A stretch of 64,000 bases of DNA. It comes from Flavihumibacter sp. UBA7668. GTDB lineage: Bacteria > Bacteroidota > Bacteroidia > Chitinophagales > Chitinophagaceae. The DNA lies in the NCBI RefSeq assembly GCF_002483205.1, contig NZ_DLHM01000001.1:1-64000 (forward strand), written 5' to 3'. The position numbers were made by a program, and so were the translations under genes. This document shows, piece after piece, positions 59,584 to 64,000 of the stretch. Below the pieces are notes generated by a model. That model searched no databases. It saw nothing but the letters and a program-made list of their open reading frames with translations, and had not been told where the DNA came from. How positions within the stretch are numbered: the stretch's first letter is position 1; each line of letters starts with the position of its first letter.

Positions 59584-60720
59584 TTAAGGTTGTGCAGTAA
59601 ATTTATATACCGAACGGGTTTTGTAGGTTTGTCCGGGTTCTAAGATAGTACTTGGAAAGGAAGGTTGATTCACAGCATCTGGAAAATGCTGGGTTTCGAG
59701 ACAGAAAGCAGTCCGGAAACTATCCGGGGTGCCTGATTTGAAGGTATTTTTTCCTTCCATAAAGTTTCCACCATAAAACTGTATACCGGGTTCAGTAGTC
59801 CAGATTTCCAGTTGAATTCCTGAAATATCTCCTTTTATACGAGCGGCTTTTTTCCAGGTTGTGCTATCATCCAACACAAAATTATGATCATACCCTTTGC
59901 CAAATCTCAATTGCTGATTGTCTGCATCCACCCGCTCTCCGATAATAGTTGAGTTTGTAAAATCAAATGGGGTACCAGCCACCGGAGCAATTTCACCAGT
60001 CGGAATAAGCGTTGAATCAACTGGAGTGTACCTACTTGCAAATAATTGTAAACTATGCTGATTGATGGTGCCGGATCCTTCGCCATTCAGGTTGAAGAAT
60101 GCGTGATTGGTCAGATTTACAGGCGTTGGCTGATCAGTTACTGCTTCGTATTTAATATCGAGCGACTGCTCATTAGTTACCGTAAAACTTATTTTTGTGG
60201 TAAGCTGACCGGGAAAACCTTCTTCCATATCAGGAGAAACATAAGATAGTTTCAACGTTGAATCATTCGGTTGTTCAGCATCCCAAACCACCGACTGGAA
60301 ACCAACTTTGCCGCCATGCAAAGTGTTTGGTCCATTATTAGTAAAGAGTTCGAACTTTTTATTGTTCAGGCTGAATGTTCCCTTTGCGATCCTGTTACCC
60401 ACACGACCGATGGTTGCTCCAAAATAAGGTTCCGTTGAATTGATATAATCATCCAGAGAAGAGAACCCGACTACCACATCCTGGATTTTTCCATTTTTAT
60501 CGGGCACCTGTAAACTCACAATCCGACCGCCATAATTCGTAATACCAACAGACATTTTACCATTTTTGATCCAGTACAGACCTGTCTTTTTCCCATTTAC
60601 GGTTGAATCAAAACTATAGTTCATAATCGTACTGCTATTTTCATCTTTTTTTTGCTCTTCTGAAGTATTACAGGCAATTGAAAAGATCAATAAAAAAAAA
60701 GGAAGCATCGTTTTATTCAT
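59584..60720 (-). CDS. galM: Aldose 1-epimerase (galactose mutarotase), exported
   Basis: Interconverts alpha and beta anomers of galactose. 378 aa with a lipobox (FSIAC, C17), so it works in the periplasm, where it can prepare sugar for the symporter. Catalytic segments: NTLHGGKVGFQSVVW, the His in NLTNHAFFNLNG, and the Glu in FCLETQHFPDAVNQPSFPS. The start at 60720 (MNKTML) is used; a frame extending to 60924 overlaps galT. Confidence 0.93.
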   Translation of the reverse strand: MNKTMLPFFLLIFSIACNTSEEQKKDENSSTIMNYSFDSTVNGKKTGLYWIKNGKMSVGITNYGGRIVSLQVPDKNGKIQDVVVGFSSLDDYINSTEPYFGATIGRVGNRIAKGTFSLNNKKFELFTNNGPNTLHGGKVGFQSVVWDAEQPNDSTLKLSYVSPDMEEGFPGQLTTKISFTVTNEQSLDIKYEAVTDQPTPVNLTNHAFFNLNGEGSGTINQHSLQLFASRYTPVDSTLIPTGEIAPVAGTPFDFTNSTIIGERVDADNQQLRFGKGYDHNFVLDDSTTWKKAARIKGDISGIQLEIWTTEPGIQFYGGNFMEGKNTFKSGTPDSFRTAFCLETQHFPDAVNQPSFPSTILEPGQTYKTRSVYKFTAQP

Positions 60721-60730
60721 GATGACATTT

Positions 60731-61792
60731 TTAAATGGTGGAAGCAGGAAGTGTACGATAATAGTCAAGTGGCATTTTTCTGAGTTGTTCAGCTGCCCAT
60801 TCAGGTGTAATATCACGTTGAGGATTCGCCAGCATTTCATAACCCACCATAAATTTTTTAACCGTTGCCGATCGAAGTAAAGGAGGATAAAAATGCATAT
60901 GCCAGTGCCAGCCAGTTCTTCCACTTGTTTGAACCGGTGCCTGGTGAATTCCTGCAGAATATGGAAAAGAAACCTGAAACAGATTATCGTATCGGGTTGT
61001 CAGATTTTTAAGGATCCGGGCAAGGGCATTTTTTTCTTCTGCTGAAAATTCATGCGTAAAATTCACCTGTCTTTTTGAAACAATCATGGTTTCATACGGC
61101 CAGGTCGCCCAGAAAGGAACAAGTAAAACAAAATGTTCATTTTCTTCAAGTATACGTTCCTGGTGTTCCAGTTCCAGTTGGATATAATCGTTTAAGAGGC
61201 TGGTGCCATGCGCTGTAAAATAGCGCTCCTGCTGCGTCAGCTCTTTTTGAATTTCAACCGGTATGGACGAAGATGCCCAGATCTGTCCGTGTGGATGGGG
61301 ATTACTGCATCCCATAATTGCTCCTTTATTCTCAAAAACCTGAATGTATTGAATGCCCGGCTTTATTGAAAGATCAATAAACTCTTTACACCATAGTTCA
61401 ATTACCGCTTCAATTTCCGGAATAGACAGCATGGGCAGGGTCAGATCATGCCGTGGAGAAAAACCGATTACCCTGCAGATTCCATTTTCAGATTTTGCTT
61501 CCAGCAGGTTGCCTATTATAGTTGAACCTTCGGGTGAATCAGGCAGCAATGCGGCAAAATCATTGGTGAAGGCAAATGGACCATCAAATTGTTCATTGAT
61601 AGCACCATCGGCACGTTTGTTACCCGGACATAAATAACAGGCAGGATCATAGGCTGGTGAATTGAGATCGGGAACCTGCTCCTGTTTTCCCTGCCAGGGC
61701 CGTTTGGTGCGATGTGGTGATACCAGAATCCATTCTCCGGTTAACAGGTTTTTTCTTGTATGAGGGTGTTCTTTGTATGTAAAGGATTGCAT
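60731..61792 (-). CDS. galT: Galactose-1-phosphate uridylyltransferase
   Basis: Leloir-pathway enzyme exchanging UMP between UDP-glucose and galactose-1-phosphate. 353 aa. The active-site triad HPHGQ appears in SNPHPHGQIW; zinc-type cysteines are in CYLCPGN; the C-terminal GWHWHMHFYPPLLRS is typical. It lies 10 bp from galM and 12 bp from galK. Confidence 0.97.
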   Translation of the reverse strand: MQSFTYKEHPHTRKNLLTGEWILVSPHRTKRPWQGKQEQVPDLNSPAYDPACYLCPGNKRADGAINEQFDGPFAFTNDFAALLPDSPEGSTIIGNLLEAKSENGICRVIGFSPRHDLTLPMLSIPEIEAVIELWCKEFIDLSIKPGIQYIQVFENKGAIMGCSNPHPHGQIWASSSIPVEIQKELTQQERYFTAHGTSLLNDYIQLELEHQERILEENEHFVLLVPFWATWPYETMIVSKRQVNFTHEFSAEEKNALARILKNLTTRYDNLFQVSFPYSAGIHQAPVQTSGRTGWHWHMHFYPPLLRSATVKKFMVGYEMLANPQRDITPEWAAEQLRKMPLDYYRTLPASTI

Positions 61793-61804
61793 GTAATTAA
61801 TAAA

Positions 61805-62983
61805 TTAAAGCAGGGAAGTGCCATCCCCAATTTGAACAATATAGGCCTGCATGGTTGTGCCGGTATGTTGGTGGTAGGCATTACCAACTGTTTCAATCAA
61901 CCCTGCCACAGCATCCGTTTTTACCAGGTTGATTGTACAGCCACCAAAACCACCACCCATCATGCGGGCACCATAAACATCACTCATTGGTTTTACCTGC
62001 TCCACAAGGAAATCAAGTTCAGGGCAACTCACCTCATAACGCTGCGAAAGTCCGGCATGCGAGCCAAACATTAATTCACCAAATGCACGCATATTATTCT
62101 GATGCAATTCATTACATGCTTTGAGCAGGCGATTATTTTCCTCCATAACATACCTGCATCGGTTATAGAACACTGATGATTTTGGAAGAAGTATTTGATC
62201 CAGTTGGTCCAGACTTACATCACGCAGATTGGTGATGGAAGGAAATGCCTGATTCAGCAGTTGCAAGCCCTCTTCACACTGACTTCTCCGAACATTGTAT
62301 TCGCTGCTGCCAAGGGAATGTTTAACATTGGTATCCAGTAAGACGATTCGGAATTCATCCATTTCAAAAGGGACGGATTCATATTCAAGGCTACTGCAAT
62401 CGAGTTTTAGCACCCGGTTCTTTTTTCCAAACATACTGGCGAACTGATCCATAATTCCACAGTTCACTCCAACAAATTCGTTTTCTGCTTTCTGAGCAAG
62501 TTTCACCATTTGCATGGTATCCAGGCTTAATTGAAATACTTCATTCAAAGCAAAAGCAACTGCACATTCCAATGCTGCAGAAGATGACATACCAGCACCC
62601 AGTGGTACATTTCCACCGAATACAAGATTAAATCCTTTCAAAGGTAATTTCTGTTGAATAAATTGCTGAACAACACCCAGTACATAATCGCTCCAGTCCT
62701 CAGCAGGTTTTAGTTCAGTAGTTAGACTCATTACAGCATTTGCATTCAGATCAAATGAGTATAAATGAATTTCCTCATCCATTCTTTCCTGAATAGCTAC
62801 CACAGTTACCTTATCAATGGCTGCAGGCAAAACATATCCATTGTTATAATCGGTATGTTCTCCTATCAGGTTAATGCGTCCGGGTGAACTGACCAATAAG
62901 GGATCTGCATGGAACAGCTCTGTAAACTTTTGCTGAATGTTCTGAATTAGTGTTTCTTTTTCCTGAGTAACCATGTGATTCAT
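61805..62983 (-). CDS. galK: Galactokinase
   Basis: Phosphorylates galactose. 392 aa, GHMP kinase: substrate motif GRINLIGEHTDYNNGY, ATP loop PLGAGMSSSAALECA and C-terminal MMGGGFGGCTINLV. Two ATGs (62983 and 62974) fit; the upstream is taken. It follows the second GH-A gene by 66 bp with a hairpin between. Confidence 0.97.
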   Translation of the reverse strand: MNHMVTQEKETLIQNIQQKFTELFHADPLLVSSPGRINLIGEHTDYNNGYVLPAAIDKVTVVAIQERMDEEIHLYSFDLNANAVMSLTTELKPAEDWSDYVLGVVQQFIQQKLPLKGFNLVFGGNVPLGAGMSSSAALECAVAFALNEVFQLSLDTMQMVKLAQKAENEFVGVNCGIMDQFASMFGKKNRVLKLDCSSLEYESVPFEMDEFRIVLLDTNVKHSLGSSEYNVRRSQCEEGLQLLNQAFPSITNLRDVSLDQLDQILLPKSSVFYNRCRYVMEENNRLLKACNELHQNNMRAFGELMFGSHAGLSQRYEVSCPELDFLVEQVKPMSDVYGARMMGGGFGGCTINLVKTDAVAGLIETVGNAYHQHTGTTMQAYIVQIGDGTSLL

Positions 62984-62988
62984 TTAAT

Positions 62989-63030
62989 CCATCCCGTCCC
63001 TCCCCTGGAAAGGGGAGGGTGATTGGATGG
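62989..63030. repeat. GC-rich two-tier hairpin between GH-A and galK genes
   Basis: Inner arms CCCTCCCCT (62998-63006) and AGGGGAGGG (63011-63019) pair perfectly around GGAA, and outer CCATCC (62989-62994) pairs with GGATGG (63025-63030). There is no T-run, so it is not a standard terminator; the ordered purine/pyrimidine arms suggest a dispersed repeat. Confidence 0.85.
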
Positions 63031-63049
63031 CACGACTGCTTGTCAAAAA

Positions 63050-64000
63050 TTATTGTGTCAGTTTTTTAATCAGTTCAATTTCTTCTTTACTATATGGAGA
63101 TCCGTCTTTACGGAAAATATCATGAAACCAAACTTTTGGTTCTGAGCCATCTGGAATCGGCGTATCCCACGCATAAATGGTATTTGATTTTCCCGCAACC
63201 AATCCCCAGTTAATTGCACCCACGTTCTTTTCTTTTAATAATGGCAGAACTGTAGAAAAGAAACTGTTTCTTGTACGCGCCATATATTCAGTACAGATCA
63301 TTGGTCGACCATGCATTTTTAGCAATTGAATCACTCTTTTATGCATATCTGCATCTTCATAATTATGGTAGGTCAATATATCAGAATTAGCCACCTGAAA
63401 TTCATTTAATTCTTCAAAGCTCCAGTCCCACACACCAGCACTGAGCGGTTGATCCGGATTTACCGAACGGGCCCAGGTGAAAACATTTTTCAACAGGGGA
63501 AGAGAACTTGTTTTTTTACCTGAGTTGCCGGGTTCATTGTAAAGGTCCCACAGGAGTACACGTTTATCCTTTGCAAAACGGCTGATCACTGCCTTTACAT
63601 ATTTTTCGAGCGATGGGAACAGGGTACTGTCTTTGTGGAATGGATCACCCGGATCCTGCACCCAGCCTGAGTTATGTGTTCCAGGTTTGGGGTCGGGTTG
63701 TTTACCAATTTTTGGTTCCTTGTTCCAAACGTCATCAAAAATCACAAAGATTGTTTTGATTTTATTGGCATCAGCGATTCCGAGATAGATATCCATTCTA
63801 TTTAAAAAACCGCTTGAATCCTGCTCCCATGCCTTGCTATGGAGGTAGACCCGCATGGTATTCATGCCGATAGCCGAAGCCCAACCCAATTCGCGGTTGA
63901 TGGTAGCGGTATCAAAACTTTCTGCCTGCCACATTTCGAGCTGGTTGATTGCAGTGCTTGGTAAAAAATTCGCACCTACCATCCAGGCCTGTTGGTTATA
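63050..64000 (-). CDS. Clan GH-A (cellulase-like) glycosidase, paralogue 2, 5' end missing
   Basis: Partial gene running off the right edge; the first in-window codon encodes Tyr at 64000. It is close to the enzyme at 45262: GANFLPSTAINQLEMWQ, acid/base Glu in WDLYNEPGNSGKK and nucleophile Glu in ICTEYMARTRN. Absent are only the signal peptide and first residues. It heads the galK-galT-galM-symporter-PhyH unit visible here. Confidence 0.93.
   Translation of the reverse strand, partial: YNQQAWMVGANFLPSTAINQLEMWQAESFDTATINRELGWASAIGMNTMRVYLHSKAWEQDSSGFLNRMDIYLGIADANKIKTIFVIFDDVWNKEPKIGKQPDPKPGTHNSGWVQDPGDPFHKDSTLFPSLEKYVKAVISRFAKDKRVLLWDLYNEPGNSGKKTSSLPLLKNVFTWARSVNPDQPLSAGVWDWSFEELNEFQVANSDILTYHNYEDADMHKRVIQLLKMHGRPMICTEYMARTRNSFFSTVLPLLKEKNVGAINWGLVAGKSNTIYAWDTPIPDGSEPKVWFHDIFRKDGSPYSKEEIELIKKLTQ

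Noticed and set aside
1..64000. tRNA, rRNA, transposase or phage genes
   Set aside because: None could be recognised on either strand.

Overview
The window comes from a member of the Bacteroidota, most likely a Chitinophagaceae-type soil or plant-associated bacterium. Evidence: two SusC/SusD pairs, an ECF sigma/FecR pair, a reporter-domain histidine kinase, a short primary sigma factor (about 289 aa) starting MRQLKI, many Cys-anchored lipoproteins, and promoters matching the Bacteroidota -7 motif TAnnTTTG. No rRNA, tRNA, CRISPR array, insertion sequence or phage gene was found.

Layout. 1-582 is a repeat-rich spacer. 583-3405 holds nuoDCBA (minus strand). 3567-7333 is a TonB / small membrane protein / PstS-like / TPR operon. 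7439-9293 encodes a low-molecular-weight phosphatase and HisS. 9365-11299 holds a lipoprotein, a thiolase and a small membrane protein. 11510-15191 (plus) carries rlmN, a Spy/LTxxQ-like protein and two pseudouridine synthases. 15192-20898 (minus) holds an exported Gfo/Idh oxidoreductase with a DUF1080 protein, a membrane EEP-family protein, an amidohydrolase, a lipoprotein and a 1-Cys peroxiredoxin. 20965-22122 is DNA polymerase IV.

22202-32661 is a SusC/SusD uptake locus under an ECF sigma/anti-sigma pair. Its accessory genes are two DNase I-like (EEP) lipoproteins and one unknown lipoprotein; it has no glycoside hydrolase. I regard it as the strongest candidate for an undescribed nutrient-uptake system, aimed at a phosphoester or nucleic-acid-like ligand. 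32729-40978 is mostly housekeeping: a Crp-type regulator, a DinB-like protein, rimM, rpsP, ffh, rpoD, a START-like protein, an LptF/G permease and an exported superoxide dismutase.

40998-64000 is a polysaccharide utilisation locus. Minus strand: SusC, SusD, a double-domain GH43, a clan GH-A enzyme, a GH43-like enzyme, GH2 and a sialidase-fold enzyme. A divergently transcribed two-gene regulator follows (reporter-domain kinase plus separate receiver-AraC protein), then another minus-strand operon: a second GH-A paralogue, galK, galT, galM, a sodium/sugar symporter and a PhyH-family dioxygenase. Together they suggest capture and breakdown of an arabinose- and galactose-containing plant glycan, with galactose entering the Leloir pathway.

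A second theme is intergenic. Tandem arrays with different periods (7, 11 and 14 bp) begin at, or within two bases of, the stop codons of nuoD, rlmN, hisS and the EEP gene at 22202. Four of six convergent gene pairs have stop codons that abut or overlap.
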